A DNA stretch of 64,000 nt from Plutella xylostella (GCF_932276165.1 NC_063991.1:1293001-1357000), one strand, 5' to 3'; positions 10,142 through 21,122 are shown, numbered from the stretch's first letter. Notes: generated by a model from the letters alone, not told the origin. Translations and numbers: made by a program.

Positions 10142-10339
10142 ATACAGGGTGTTGCAAAATTGGTATACTAAGCCGAAACCTACATGTGCAGCATGGTATA
10201 TCTAACCCTGAAACTGAAATCAGAATTTGAAAATTCGCGAAAAAATATTTTCATTTTCCATAGAAACTTTGTTGGTCACGTGACTTTTTACTATGGGAAA
10301 AGAATACCTAAATACCCTTTTTGCAACACCCTGTATAGT
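10142..10339. mobile_element. TIR element, ACAGGGTGTTGCAAAA family
   Basis: ATACAGGGTGTTGCAAAATT at the left and TTTTTGCAACACCCTGTAT at the right form the TIR, about 22 bp. Related copies are at 22124-22468, 34155-34378, 45011-45355 and 47458-47583, with single ends at 21960 and 52888. Confidence 0.7.
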
Positions 10340-10654
10340 AACCTACTTATACTTAATGTCATGTGTTTAAATTTCTTAAAATACCAAAGTTCATCAAAAT
10401 CCGTTAAGTAGTTTTTGCGTGAAAGAATTACAGACATACACAAAACACAAACTTTCCTGAAGCAGGAAATTTATAGTCACGAAGCCAAATATATTCAATC
10501 CTATAGGGTGCAATTTTATCCGTGATATTTCCACGGTAACATGAAAGTCATGTATTTTTATTATATTTATATATTTTAGATAATTATTAAGTGTCGTTTT
10601 TAGTCCTTTCATCTTTCATATTTATTTATTTTTTTACACATCTTTGTATCAGTT

Positions 10655-10878
10655 TTCCTGTACTTCCTGTAGGTTGGTAGAAAATGCTCTTGGCATTAAG
10701 CCCACCTTTTGTGCATTTATTATATACTAGCTGATCCCGCGCGCTTCGCTTCGCCTTAAAAAAGTTTTCCCGTGGGAATTCCGGGATAAAAAGTAGCCTA
10801 TGTTCTTTCCCAGGGTCTAGACTATATGTATACCAAATTTCATTCAAATCCGTTCAGTAGTTTTGCCGTGAAAGAGTA

Positions 10879-10909
<31 letters not shown>

Positions 10910-10980
10910 CAGTTACTTTCGCATTTATAATATTAGTTAGGATTAGTTAGGATTTGTGCAATAAAGAATTTAAAAAAAAA
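10655..10980 (+). mobile_element. Non-LTR retrotransposon 3' end, split by a Helitron
   Basis: The GGTTGGTAGAAAATGCT...GCATTAAGCCCACCTTTTGT motif (10670-10712) and the end TTTGTGCAATAAAG (10953 on) are the two halves of the tail family seen at 2870-2960. The Helitron at 10727-10952 lies between them. Confidence 0.65.
10727..10952 (-). mobile_element. Helitron-type non-autonomous element
   Basis: Complete reverse copy, CTAG and palindrome to GGA, with six GACA units. The terminal TTAGTTAGGA motif is duplicated at the right end (10933-10952). It is nested in a non-LTR 3' tail. Confidence 0.75.
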
Positions 10981-11369
10981 GTCACAGATGAAATTCAACC
11001 CTCTATATGTATCCAGTATTTTACATTTCATATTTTATATTTATACCATCTTCATTCAAATGTGTTCGTAATTTTATTCATAGACTTTTTGAATCGACAT
11101 AAACTTTTTGTTTCAGTTTAAAGCACAGTAAGGGTGCTTTTCCACCCAATATGTGATATGATACGTTGCTATGGATGCTTTTGGTATCCACCAATCATAT
11201 TCATTCGCCCACATAGCATAGCACTGGTGAGAAAACATTACTTTGCCATTGCATAGCACAATTGTGTCTGGTGGAAAGCCAGCCTCGAGGTGTTATTTTA
11301 CGCCGGACCACGGTCGTTGCGTCGGTCGTCACGACATAACATTGCAGCTGATGACGTGTCGCAACGTCA

Positions 11370-11815
11370 CTTAGATTAACAATATACGACCGAATGGCGT
11401 AGTGGTTAGTGACCTGACTACTGAGCCGATGGTCCCGGGTTCGATTCCCGGCTGGGGCAGATATTTGTTTAAAGACAGATATTTGTACTCGGGTCTTGGG
11501 TGTTGATATTTATATTTAGTATCTATCTATCTATGTATTTGTGTAGATATATCAGCTGTCCGACACCCATAACACAGGTTCTGCCTAGCTTGGGGTCGGA
11601 TGGCCGTGTGTGAGATGTCCCCACATATTTATATTATTTATTTATATACGAACAAGATGGCGTGTCACATACAAAAGCAAAGCAAAAAACTGTTAACACA
11701 AATCTTCTAACCAAACTAATTCAAAATAAGAGCTCTGTGATAGAAAGTGGGGTGTTATTTGTCGAAAAGTTTCTTTTGCACCTAATACTTTATCTTGTTC
11801 TGTTAGTAGTCTAAG
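11370..11815. mobile_element. TIR element (CTTAGATT family) split by a tRNA-SINE
   Basis: Left TIR CTTAGATTAACAATATAC (11370-11387) and right TIR ending GTTAGTAGTCTAAG (11815). The SINE at 11388-11640 is inserted inside the left TIR. Confidence 0.7.
11388..11640 (+). mobile_element. tRNA-derived SINE, tail type 2
   Basis: A box (TGGCGTAGTGGTTAGTGAC) and B box (GGTTCGATTCC) are intact. The tail has AGCTGTCCGAC, GGTCGGATGGCCGTGTGTGAGATG and an ATTT-rich end. The flanking ATATAC (11382-11387 and 11644-11649) is a short target duplication. Confidence 0.8.
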
Positions 11816-11816
11816 T

Positions 11817-11997
11817 CCACTTTATTATAAAACTTAGGCCCTGTTTCACAATGTCTGGTTAGTGGCTACCTGTGAGATAAAATACATGCTGTCACTCCCT
11901 GTTATTATTTTTTTGACAGTGACAGCATGTATTTTATCTCACAGGTAGCCACTATCCAGACATTGTGAAACAGGGGCTTAGTTTTATAATAAAGTGG
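11817..11997. mobile_element. Palindromic TIR element, GCCCTGTTTCACAATGTCTGG family
   Basis: Almost the whole segment is an inverted repeat: CCACTTTATTATAAAACTTA at the left end matches the complement at the right, and the inner arms include ACAGCATGTATTTTATCTCA. No coding capacity. Confidence 0.7.
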
Positions 11998-12260
11998 AGT
12001 GACAACATTATGTCTCCAAAAGGAAAAAATCCAATTACCACAATGACACCCTTCAGTGGCCATCAATATCGCATACACGGGCACCCTGTATAGTGTGTTA
12101 AGACGAGCGACCACCCTGTAGATGCGAGGGTCTTATCTGCGGTCAAGCAGCCGCCCTGACATAACAGCCTTAAGGAAGTTGGACAGTCGCGGTAAAAAGT
12201 GTCACTTACCTTAAAAAAAAAAAAAATATATATTTTTATTTTATTGTGTGTATATACGCA

Positions 12261-12442
12261 CTTATTCATAAAAAAAAATTGTCGTTTTAGCTATTGAACT
12301 GTTTTGTCACTCTCTGACAGAGAACAATTTGTTCTTTGACAAAACAGTTCAATAGCTAAAAATAATTTCCAAATTGTTATCTGTCAGAGAGTGACAAAAC
12401 AGTTCATTAGTTAAAACGACCAATAACTTTTTTATGAATAAG
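12261..12442. mobile_element. Palindromic TIR element, CTTATTCAT family
   Basis: Long inverted arms containing ACTGTTTTGTCACTCTCTGACAGA and its complement. A related copy is at 54440-54592 inside the Kazal gene. No coding capacity. Confidence 0.65.
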
Positions 12443-12618
12443 GCGTATAGTTTTTTTTTTGCACCGATCTGTTTAATTTTATTGTTTCGCATTCTTATTT
12501 ATTCCATTACGAAACCGGGTAGGTAGTTTCTTAGTCTGGATATTAAACCAGGCTGTAAGGCTACACTTCAGTATTTAGGGCCCTGGTACTAATTATAAGT
12601 AGGTATAATTATGTAAAT

Positions 12619-12983
12619 ACACTGGCGAGCAATGAAAACGTTCTACTTACAAAATTACTGACTTTGATCTCAACTTTTTAAAACATTTCATTTGAAATTT
12701 GAATACAATATAAATTTACGTATAATTTACTTAGGTGGAATTTCACCAAACGCTAAACGTATTTAGTAGCCTGTCAAAGGTCTGTCAGTTAATAAAAAAG
12801 TGTATTTAAAATTTGATTTAAATACAATTTTAAATACGTTTAGCGTTTAGTAAAAGTGACCCTTAATCAGATTCTGATGCACTGATAAAATGTACTTTAA
12901 TATGGCTGACGGCGTCATTAACCGTGTATTTAGGAGTAATTTGGTGATTTTCTCACTGAACATTTTCATTGCTCGTGAGTGTA
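12619..12983. mobile_element. TIR element, ACTCACGAGCAATGAAAAAG family
   Basis: TIRs are ACACTGGCGAGCAATGAAAA and its complement ending GCTCGTGAGTGTA. Related copies are at 13055-13290, 14105-14312, 17349-17680, 46379-46624 and 51280-51995, and single ends at 23462, 28722 and 36601. Confidence 0.7.
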
Positions 12984-13054
12984 GATCAAAATAAGCTTCA
13001 CAGTCCCATGGCATACGGTATCAGTTTTGCAACAGCCTGTATAATTTACAAAGT

Positions 13055-13290
13055 ACACTCACGGGCAATGAAAAAGTTCCATTGAAAAAATCAACAAAAT
13101 TCTCATCAACTGAAAAAACTAACTTAATTACGCCTTCTGCAATATTTAAATACATTTAAAAGTGCACCAGAATGTTACCAACTCAAAACATAAATATTTT
13201 GTTCAAGTTTCGTATTAAATGTTTAAAAAAATTAGGCCCATTTAGTGTCTGCATTTTGTCAGTGAAACTGTTTCTTTGCCCGTGAGTGTA
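13055..13290. mobile_element. TIR element, ACTCACGAGCAATG family
   Basis: Complete: ACACTCACGGGCAATGAAAA to GCCCGTGAGTGTA. A SINE inserted exactly at its right end (13294-13557) has duplicated the last bases of the element. Confidence 0.75.
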
Positions 13291-13293
13291 TTA

Positions 13294-13557
13294 CAACACA
13301 CACAACACACGCACTCACGCCTTGTACTAATGTACTCCCTTGCGGGGTAGGCAGAGGTGCATTGCTGCACCCACTTTTCGCCAGAGTGTTATGTTAGTCC
13401 CAATGTAATAGGGGGCGGGCCTATTGCCATTTTACGGGCACATCCAAGACCCGAGAACAAATATATGTGTTTAAACAAATATCTGCCCCGGCCGGGAATC
13501 GAACCCGGGACCATCGGCTCAGTAGTCAGGTCACTAACCACTACGCCATTCGGTCGT
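13294..13557 (-). mobile_element. tRNA-derived SINE, tail type 1, 13-bp target duplication
   Basis: In minus orientation it has an A box (GGCGTAGTGGTTAGTGACC), B box (GGTTCGATTCC) and the type-1 tail ending GTACAAGGCGTGAGTGCGTG. CGTGAGTGTATTA at 13281-13293 and 13558-13570 is an exact target duplication. Short open frames inside are not genes. Confidence 0.85.
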
Positions 13558-13741
13558 CGTGAGTGTATTATTTAGACATTTCTGTCGGCGCCTGTACAAT
13601 ACCCAATACAAATAAAAATCTCCTGACTGACCGTCAGAGGGCGCTTTATCTAACCGCCACACGCTAAGTAAAGAAAACATTATTTTTGACCCATCCGATA
13701 TACAGGGTGAGTTTTATTAGTACTGGGGTTTTTGAGTGAGA

Positions 13742-13988
13742 CGACGGAAAGGCGTAGTGGTTAGTGACCCTGAATACTGAGCCGAAGGTCCCGGGTTCGA
13801 TTCCCGGCTGGGGCAGATATTTGTTTAAACACAGATATTTGTTCTCGGGTCTTGGATGTGCCCGTAAAATGGCAATAGGCCCGCCCCCTATTACATTGGG
13901 ACTAAACATAACACTGGCGAAGAGTGGGTGCAGCAATGCACCTCTGCCTATCCCGCAAGGGAGTACATTAGTAGATGTAAGTGTTTAT
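13742..13988 (+). mobile_element. tRNA-derived SINE, tail type 1
   Basis: A box, B box (GGTTCGATTCCCGG) and the tail with GGCAATAGGCCCGCCCCCTA are present. Its orientation is opposite to the copy 200 bases upstream. Confidence 0.8.
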
Positions 13989-14104
13989 ATTATATATTAT
14001 TATTATTTGGGTTTTTCGGTCGGTTTTTGCCAGTTTATAATTGGGCAAGAATCAAAGTAGCAATACTTACTTGCTTATCAGTGACATAAGTATACTACAA
14101 TTTA

Positions 14105-14312
14105 CCACTCATGAGCAATGAAAAAGTTCCACTCACAACAAGCCAAGACCAAACATCCCCAATTTTTTCAAACTTTTAAGTATAATTTAAAGTTTGAAAA
14201 CATTACTTTCTTTTTTAGTTGGTAATATTCTGATGCTTCAATAAACTATTGCAGACGGCGTCATTAAGCTAGTTTTTTCCGTTTAGGATTAATTTAGTGC
14301 CATTGTCACTTG
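14105..14312. mobile_element. TIR element, ACTCACGAGCAATG family (right end lost)
   Basis: Left end ACCACTCATGAGCAATGAAAA is clear. The right end is degraded where it meets the SINE tail at 14320. Confidence 0.55.
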
Positions 14313-14317
14313 TGACT

Positions 14318-14475
14318 TGATGCATTGTACTTATTCCAAAACGGCGATATGGTTCGCAACCTATCACGTGAGTACAAAAATGTGCTGCGAAAAGTGGGTG
14401 GCTCGCTTGTGAGCCACCTCTGACTACGCCTTCGGGGATTACAGTCGTGAGTGCATATTATGTATAATATGTATG
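14318..14475 (+). mobile_element. SINE tail variant B (fragment)
   Basis: Carries GCATTGTACTTATTCCAAAA, CCTATCACGTGAGTA and TTCGGGGATTACAGTCGTGAG, the 3' module found on the 5S-derived SINE at 24050-24785. Confidence 0.6.
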
Positions 14476-14786
14476 TCCCTTGACAGTTCATACTTTTCAG
14501 ACCACAAAAAACTTTAGCCCACCCTGTATACAGGGTGTTATGAATTATACGCGTGAGTTTGCCAAGTGCCTACTCGGTTCTTATAGAGAGATATCATTCA
14601 ATTGGTTTCTCTGTAGGTACAGGATGTTCCTACAGGGTAACAGCTGCCGTGGAATATTACAGATATGGAGAGAATTTTTTTATTATATTTTTTAACCCCA
14701 GACTGATAACTAAGTGGGTTATAAGTTGTGAATATCTGTGTGTCTGTCGGTGGCCAAAAAGGTTGATAGTAGTAATGAAAAAAAAA

Positions 14787-15012
14787 AGCACGCACTCACG
14801 CCTTGTACTGATGTACTCCCTTGCGGGGTAGGCAGAGGTGCATTGCTGCACCCACTTTTCGCCAGAGTGTTATGTTAGTCCCAATGTAATAGAGGGCGGG
14901 TCTATTGCCATTTTAAGGGCACATCCAAGACCCGAGAACAAATATCTGTGTTTAAACAAATATCTGCCCCAGCCGGGAATCGAACCCGGGACCATCGGCT
15001 CAGTAGTCAGTT
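14787..15012 (-). mobile_element. tRNA-derived SINE, tail type 1, 5' truncated
   Basis: Minus copy that keeps the tail and B box but stops at CAGTAGTCAG, before the A box. The following 15013-15145 is another repeat tail. Confidence 0.75.
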
Positions 15013-15145
15013 GACGCTCTGGACAGCAACCTTGTTTGTTTGTATTGTATTATTTTCTGTTTTTTAATATTTTATTGTAGTATTCTTTTTTGTTTCTGTT
15101 TTTATTGTTCGGTGTGTCAAATAAATGTTTCTTTCTTTCTTTCTA
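15013..15145 (+). mobile_element. Retrotransposon 3' tail ending (TTCT)n
   Basis: Ends GTGTCAAATAAATG followed by TTTCTTTCTTTCTTTCT. The same tail in the other orientation is at 51494-51560. The class is likely a non-LTR 3' end. Confidence 0.45.
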
Positions 15146-15261
15146 ATTTCTGACGCAGAATTTACTAAGCACTGTCAATTTTTTTTTTCAGGTAATCTGA
15201 TAGTTTTTAGGAAAACAAAATCTTAAATGTTAAGTGAGATTTAATTTTTGCATCAACGATA

Positions 15262-15499
15262 TTTTAATACGAACTAAATGGAGTGAAGAAGCGAAAGATA
15301 TGACTCGACAAATTACACTCCACTTCTATCACTGAGCTCTTATTTTGAATAAGTTCGGTTTCTAACCGAATCAGTTCAAGATTTTTGACTTTATTCATAC
15401 TTACTACAATCGTTTTCATTAGTTGTCATTAATTTAAAACTTTTTAGACTAAAAAAAATGCGGACAGGTCGTGTAGTCGGGTATATTGTTAACCTAAAG
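15262..15499. mobile_element. TIR element (CTTAGATT family), left end degraded
   Basis: The internal GAGCTCTTATTTTGAATAAGTTCGG and the right end TATTGTTAACCTAAAG match the family; the left TIR is not recognisable. Confidence 0.5.
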
Positions 15500-15683
15500 T
15501 CTGCTTTTTAATCTCAGCCACTAAACTGACAGACTTTGAACGGTTCAACAACAGTCGATTTTCCTGCCAATAGTAGTTAATAGTGGTGGTTTCCTGACAA
15601 TAATCGCGGGACAACCGACTGTTGATGTACCGTTCAGGGTTCAGAATCTGCCAATTTAGTATCTGAGATAAAAAACAAACTTT
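15496..15683. mobile_element. Palindromic TIR element, TCTGTTTTTTAATCTCAG family
   Basis: Inverted arms AGTCTGCTTTTTAATCTCAG and CTGAGATAAAAAACAAACTT with inner AACAGTCGATT / GACTGTTGAT. Related copies are at 45705-45880 and 54198-54345. Confidence 0.6.
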
Positions 15684-15969
15684 AAGAGGGACCTAGTATT
15701 TTTTAAAAATCTTTATTATTTATAGGGACTTTTGCACACTATGTAGTGACGATGACAGAGGGACCTAGTTTTTAAAACAACAACGTACACACATATACAT
15801 AGACAACTGTCCTCCACTCACACCCCACTCGCACGTACAGACAATAAAGATGCTCAAAAGTGTCTTTATTACGCGATCGCGGTGCGCCGCTGAGAACTCT
15901 GTATATACAGGGTGTTCTTAACTATAACAATGATGTCGATTCTGACGGCAGAAATTCTAATTTTAACGC

Positions 15970-16735
15970 TGTCAAACAAAAAAAATTCTTCTTCTTCTTC
16001 TTCTTAAGTCCTTTAACTCCTAGTGGAGCATAGGGCCGCAACTACAGCTTTCCACTTCTGACGATCAGAGGCAGCAGCCACAACTTCTGGCCAGCTCTTG
16101 TTGATCGACTTGATCTCCTGGGCTAATGTCCTTATCCAAGTGATTCTTGGGCGCCCTATCCTTCTTTTTCCTTGCGGGGCAAACACTAGGGCCTGCTTTG
16201 TGAGGCGAGAGTCCTCCTGCCGCAACGAATGACCTATCCAGCGCCATTTTCGATCGAGGATCTCTAAATGCGTAGGTCTCTGGTTTGTGAGAGTCCAAAG
16301 GTCTTCATTTCTGATGGTTCGTGGCCAAAATATTCCCAGAATTTGTCGCAAGCACTTGTTTATAAAAACTTGAAGCTTGTGGGAAATATCTTTACGCACA
16401 AACCAAGTCTCGCACCCGTATAAGAGGACAGTTTTTACGTTGGAGTTAAAGATCCTGATTTTGGTGTTACGGTTGATGTTCTTGGAACGCCAGAAGTTCT
16501 TCAGTTGTCCGAACACTGCTCGTGCCTTGTTGATTCTCGCCTCGACGTCAATATCCGTGCCTCCGTTGTGATCTATCATGCTACCGAGATAGCAGAATTT
16601 TTCCACTTGTTCTATGTTCTTGCCATTAATCTGAATGGGTTCTATGTCGTCTGTGTTTATTCGCATATCTTTGGTCTTATACACGTTGACACGCATTCCA
16701 TATTCGGCAGATATTGTGACTAAGTCCAAGTGTAA
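15970..16735 (-). pseudogene. Non-LTR retrotransposon reverse-transcriptase C-terminal fragment with (GAA)n tail
   Basis: Minus frame 16729-16013 encodes 238 residues typical of the C-terminus of RTE-like endonuclease/reverse-transcriptase proteins: FCYLGSMIDHNGGTDIDV, VLLYGCETWFV, LRQILGIFWP, RKWRWIGHSLRQED, then a basic PQGKRRIGRPRITW. The stop is at 16013-16015 and the element ends in (AAG/GAA)n at 15977-15998. The catalytic palm is missing, so it is a 5'-truncated copy. The frame is intact over 700 bases, which suggests limited decay. Confidence 0.75.
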
Positions 16736-17345
16736 TTCACCAGTTCTGTGGTGACGATTTAGGATAGGAGAAAAAAGATTTTAATTGATAGTAACGGAAA
16801 ATATAGGGAAAGTCTTCTACAAAGAATAAAACAGTTAAAAATATGAAAGTACATTTTGATGTATATAATAAACAAGATAAGTACTTACTACATTATTGCT
16901 AACTAAACTAAAAACTGACAAGAAATGATATGACAAATAATGAATATTCATAAAAAATTATGGATAAGTCCATATTTGGAGCAAAAATTGTTTTCACAAT
17001 AGGTAGGTATTTTGTTTAATCTGAGTTACAATATTGTGTCTTGTCTCCTCTGCGATTCCTTAAATCACCCTGTATACGAGTATCTCGAAGGGGTAGCAGT
17101 TTCGTGAGGAGAATGGGAGAGGCTCAGGTGATCTACGGCCGTTAGTACAAGTTATATTCATACTTGACTCACCGCTTTACGAAGTAGCAATGTTGCTCTA
17201 TTCACTTCAAGAAACATAATATCGCTTCTTTCATAATATAGGGGCACAATTCGAAAAATATTATTGTTGGCAAACGCGTTTAACTCCCTTATTAATAAGT
17301 CAAATAAATATGTATTTATTTACTGACAAGTAGTTAAATTCACAG
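16736..17345. other. No gene or clear repeat seen
   Basis: AT-rich; no exon or recognisable transposon end. Confidence 0.35.
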
Positions 17346-17348
17346 TTA

Positions 17349-17680
17349 TGCTCACGAGCAATAAAAAGGTTCCACTGAGAAAAACATCAAATTACTCCTA
17401 AACGGAAAAGGCTAGCTTAATGTTTAAAATTATAATTTTATTTTTAATTTGATTGACATTGCATGTACTATGGATCTTGTTATCTGAAAATAAATGTAAT
17501 ATTATTATTATTATAATGACGACTTCTGCAACATTGAAGTACATTTAACAGAGCATCAGAATATTACCAAAGAAAATCGGTAATACTTTGTTGAACTTTT
17601 TAAATTAAATGTTTGAAAAAATTGGGGTTCTTTGGTGTTGGCTTTTTGTGAGTGGATCTTTCTCATTGCCCGTGAGTGTA
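17349..17680. mobile_element. TIR element, ACTCACGAGCAATG family, with small insertion
   Basis: Ends GCTCACGAGCAATAAAAAGG and CATTGCCCGTGAGTGTA. Near 17425-17515 an AATAAATGTAATATTATTATT stretch looks like an inserted retrotransposon tail. Confidence 0.65.
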
Positions 17681-17877
17681 TTATGTACATTGATTCTCAT
17701 ACTTTTAAGACAGTCGCAAAGCTATCTGTTATACATAAATTAAGTTTTTACTATTGTGTGTGAATTCTTGTGTACAAATAAGTTTATTCTATTATATTGC
17801 ACACTTCAGTCACGATACTCACGATAAAGATAAACCCACCTTACAAACTAACACGAAAACCCCCATGCTTTTTTCAG

Positions 17878-17934
17878 CAACAGTTCAAAAAGAATAATCT
17901 TATCTGGCAAACTTTTAGCACCCCAGACAAGTGA
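17878..17934 (+). CDS. Candidate terminal exon of the plus-strand Cys-rich gene
   Basis: A good acceptor (CCATGCTTTTTTCAG) precedes 18 in-frame codons (QQFKKNNLIWQTFSTPDK) and TGA at 17932-17934. The exon begins in phase 0, the phase left by the donor at 8736, so the two could be joined with a 9.1-kb intron full of transposons. The nearest AATAAA downstream is at 18430, inside a transposon tail. Evidence is only splice-site quality, phase and codon appearance. Confidence 0.4.
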   Translation, partial: QQFKKNNLIWQTFSTPDK

Positions 17935-18317
17935 TTAGGGACTTTTCCGAACACCATTTGTATGCTTATTAGCCGAGCGTCGGACATCTCACCCTAACTT
18001 CCCCTCTTAAGGGTTTTAGCGAAAAATGTATGCGAAAAGTCTAATTAGCGAAAAGATTTTATGGGTGACTTCGCGTTTTGGCAGATTAGTTAGAAAAGTC
18101 TTGTGACGAAAATATTGTAGTTAGAGGGAGGGGGTTTGTTAGGAAATGTTTTTGTACTTTTTAACCCCCAGCGAAAAAGAGGGGTCGTGTAACTTTAACG
18201 TGTCTGTCGTGGCATAGCTCCCAAACTGCTGAACAGATTTTCGATTTGTTTTTTGGGTCATAGGTAATGTTATAGGTATGTTATAATATACTAACAGTAG
18301 CCATAATTTATCTAAAT

Positions 18318-18445
18318 TACAGGTCATCTTTCCTAGAACGTAAGGTTGCCTGAAAGAGTTATCAGATAGTTTTTTGCGATAAGGCCGCTTATATTGAATG
18401 TTACCTTACTAAATGTTTTTTTTTTATGTTCAATAAAGTTGTACT
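18318..18445 (+). mobile_element. Non-LTR retrotransposon 3' end
   Basis: GGTTGCCTGAAAGAGTTATC...GCGATAAGGCCGC motif and GTTCAATAAAG tail, the same family as at 28797-28945. Confidence 0.55.
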
Positions 18446-18985
18446 ACTGCTATTCAACATATATGTATTAAACTATAAATAAAATAAGCCATCTAGGTCG
18501 CAGCCATGTACCTACACCGTTTTTTTTGTACTTGGTTATTATAATTATATTGATGAAACGCCATTGATATTAATATAATTTATTTTTTAATTATTAAATA
18601 ATAGTAATTATTATAAGTACAGGAGTATTTTAATTACTCGTTTATAAACTTGCCTCACATAGACATAAATACAGACGCCAAAAATATAACATCTGATTCT
18701 TTCAGTCGATTTTTTAAACGAATATTCAAAAGCAAAGAGGAGACCGGGGATGTTAAAATAAAAGCCGTTTTTTTATTTCGAACAAATTCTAATTTGCATA
18801 TCAAAAAGAAGGGAATGTAACGGCGCGGACTCTCTTAAAAATACAAGATTGAATCATTCTTTTCTTGAGATTATTTCACTTTTTATGTTGGAATAGTATG
18901 GATACTTTTTAGGTGTTATGGTGAGCCGTGCGACCGGAAAACCCTTGGGTCTTATGCGTGTACTCGTGTATGTAAAGTATTTTGA
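18446..18985. other. No gene or clear repeat seen
   Basis: AT-rich with no recognised exon or transposon end. Confidence 0.35.
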
Positions 18986-18987
18986 AC

Positions 18988-19225
18988 TATATCATCACGA
19001 CTCATCACGTCCCCACTGCTAGGGCACGGGTCTCCTTTCAATGAAGGAAGGGTTTCAGACCTAGTCCACCACGCTGGCCTAGTGCGGGTTGGTGGACCCC
19101 AACACAAGCAAGCTTGTGCTGAGAGAGTTTCGAGTAATTGGGTTTTGAAGCCGCCCGAAGGCCTCTGACTAGGCTTAACGACTGCTGCCGAAACAGCAAC
19201 CTGGACCCACGGTTTAACGTAGCTA
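18988..19225 (-). mobile_element. 5S-related SINE family, tail variant A
   Basis: Minus copy with the (ATG)-type end, GGGTCTCC, the GTCCACCAACCCGCACTAGG block and the central GCAGTCGTTAAGCCTAGTCAG module. The 5S head is absent. Confidence 0.65.
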
Positions 19226-19281
19226 AGCTTTTGACATCTAGCAAACGTAATTCAAGATACCTATTTAACTATATAAAATAG

Positions 19282-19550
19282 CGGTGGAGCGGTGGTGGCG
19301 TAATGGATAAGGCCTCATCCTCTCAATCGAGAAGCCGTGGGTTCAAATCCTACGTTTTCAATTAAGGAGTTTATGTACAATAATACCACGTGCTCTTACG
19401 GTGATGGAAAACATCGTGAGGAAACCTGCACATCTAGATGTGTATCCTAAGTGCATTGTACTTATCCCAAAACGGCGATATGGTTCGCAACCTAGCCTAC
19501 TCTGATTACCCCTTCGGGGATTACAGTCGTGAGTGCATATGTATAAAAAA
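19282..19550 (+). mobile_element. tRNA-derived SINE with tail variant B (chimeric)
   Basis: A tRNA-like head (TGGCGTAATGGATAAGGC A box, GGTTCAAATCC B box) is followed by the CTCTTACGGTGATGGAAAAC block also present in the SINE at 22933-23313, then by the variant B tail (GGATTACAGTCGTGAG) of the 5S SINE. So modules of two families are joined here. Confidence 0.6.
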
Positions 19551-19775
19551 AGCCACATTGCCTATATAACAAAAAATGGGTATTTTGAATATCAAACCAT
19601 ATCCACATTACCCTAACCTCCCCTTCGTTAGTGGCGCCGTGAAATTGAATCCGTTCTTGCGTGTAATTCTTATGTTGGTCTTTATCTTCTGCGACGATCC
19701 TGCGATGCATACGGAATGACATTCGAGGGGTTAAGAAGCTTCGCTATAGCTGGAGTGGGGGGAGATATAGCTAGA

Positions 19776-19953
19776 CTAGCTGTTCCCGCGAGCTTCGCTT
19801 CGCCTTAAAAAGTTTCCCGTGGGAATTCCGGGATAAAAAAGTAGCTTATGTTCTTTCTCAGGGTCTAGACCATATGTATACCAAATTTCATTCAAATCCG
19901 TTCCGTAGTTTTGTCAGACACAGTTACTTTCGCATTTATAATATTAGTTAGGA
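19776..19953 (-). mobile_element. Helitron-type element lacking the (GACA)n run
   Basis: Both ends are intact but the microsatellite is reduced to one CAGACA. This is a natural contrast to copies with long arrays. Confidence 0.75.
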
Positions 19954-20035
19954 TATACCTCTTAAGGATAAGAAATAATGTAATTCGTCAGGGAAATAAG
20001 GTTACCTACATGTCTCGTACTCAAAATAATAATCA

Positions 20036-20283
20036 CATGTGGGGACATCTCACACACGGCCATCCGACCCCAAACTAAGCCGAGCCTGTGACATAATATG
20101 GGAATTGGACAGCTAAAATATCTACACGAATACATAGATAGATACATATTAAATATAATTATCAACACCCAAGACCCGAGTACAAATATCTGTCTTTAAA
20201 CAAATATCTGCCCCAGCCGGGAATCGAACCCGGGACCTTCGGCATAGCAGTCAGGGCCACTAACCACTACGCCATTCGACTGT
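20036..20283 (-). mobile_element. tRNA-derived SINE, tail type 2
   Basis: Minus copy with intact B box and A box at the right, type-2 tail at the left. Confidence 0.8.
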
Positions 20284-20454
20284 CTACACAGATACTATTT
20301 TACATCCAAACAGTTTTATATTGTGGCTAGTGTTATGGCCATAGAGAATGCAAAGCTTCTAAAAGCCAATTTTGGTCCCTGAACTTGAATCTAAAACTTG
20401 TTAACCCCGCGTCTGCCGAGCCCTCTTCATAAAGTCCTACAACGCTATATTTGG

Positions 20455-20530
20455 GCCGTGGGTCCCGGTTGTTGTTTTGGTTGTAGTCGTTAAGCCTAGT
20501 CAGAGGCCTTCGGGCAGCGTCAAAATTTCT
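20455..20530 (+). mobile_element. 5S-related SINE central module (fragment)
   Basis: Only the GCCGTGGGTCCCGGTTG...GTCGTTAAGCCTAGTCAG part is present. Confidence 0.5.
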
Positions 20531-20747
20531 GAAAAATTCTCTTATAGCTAATAGGGGCTACTACAAAAAAACGCCCTATTTTTTACCCCCTACCAAAAAG
20601 ACGGGTGTTATAGTTTAACTTGCAACCTACTGTGCTAGCTTAGCAGACAAGCGTCTGAACTGATTTTTGATTTGCTTTCCTTGAGATATAGGTAATGTTA
20701 CCCGATTGTTATTAGCCATATTTTATGCGACTATTATTATAACAACC

Positions 20748-20998
20748 GACGACCGAATGGCGTAGTGGTTAGTGACCCTGACTACTGAGCCGATGGTCCC
20801 GGGTTCTATTCCCGGCTGGGGCAGATATTCGTTTAAACACAGATATTTGTTCTCAGGTCTTGGATGTGCCCGTAAAATGGCAATAGGACCGCCCCCTATT
20901 ACATTGGGACTAACATAACACTCTGGCGAAAAGTGGGTGCAGCAATGCGCCTCTGCCTACCCCGCAAGGGAGTACATTAGTACAAGGCGTGAGTGCGC
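20748..20998 (+). mobile_element. tRNA-derived SINE, tail type 1
   Basis: Full-length copy, A box intact; the B box has one change (GGTTCTATTCC). Confidence 0.8.
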
Positions 20999-21122
20999 GT
21001 GTGTGTGTATTATAACAAGTTATGCGGATTTTAGTGTTGAATGTCGGGGGTTTTCACCGTTGGTTAGTTTATTCTCTGTAATTTCTGACACTGAAGCAGT
21101 ACGTCGCTCTTCTTCACTCATT

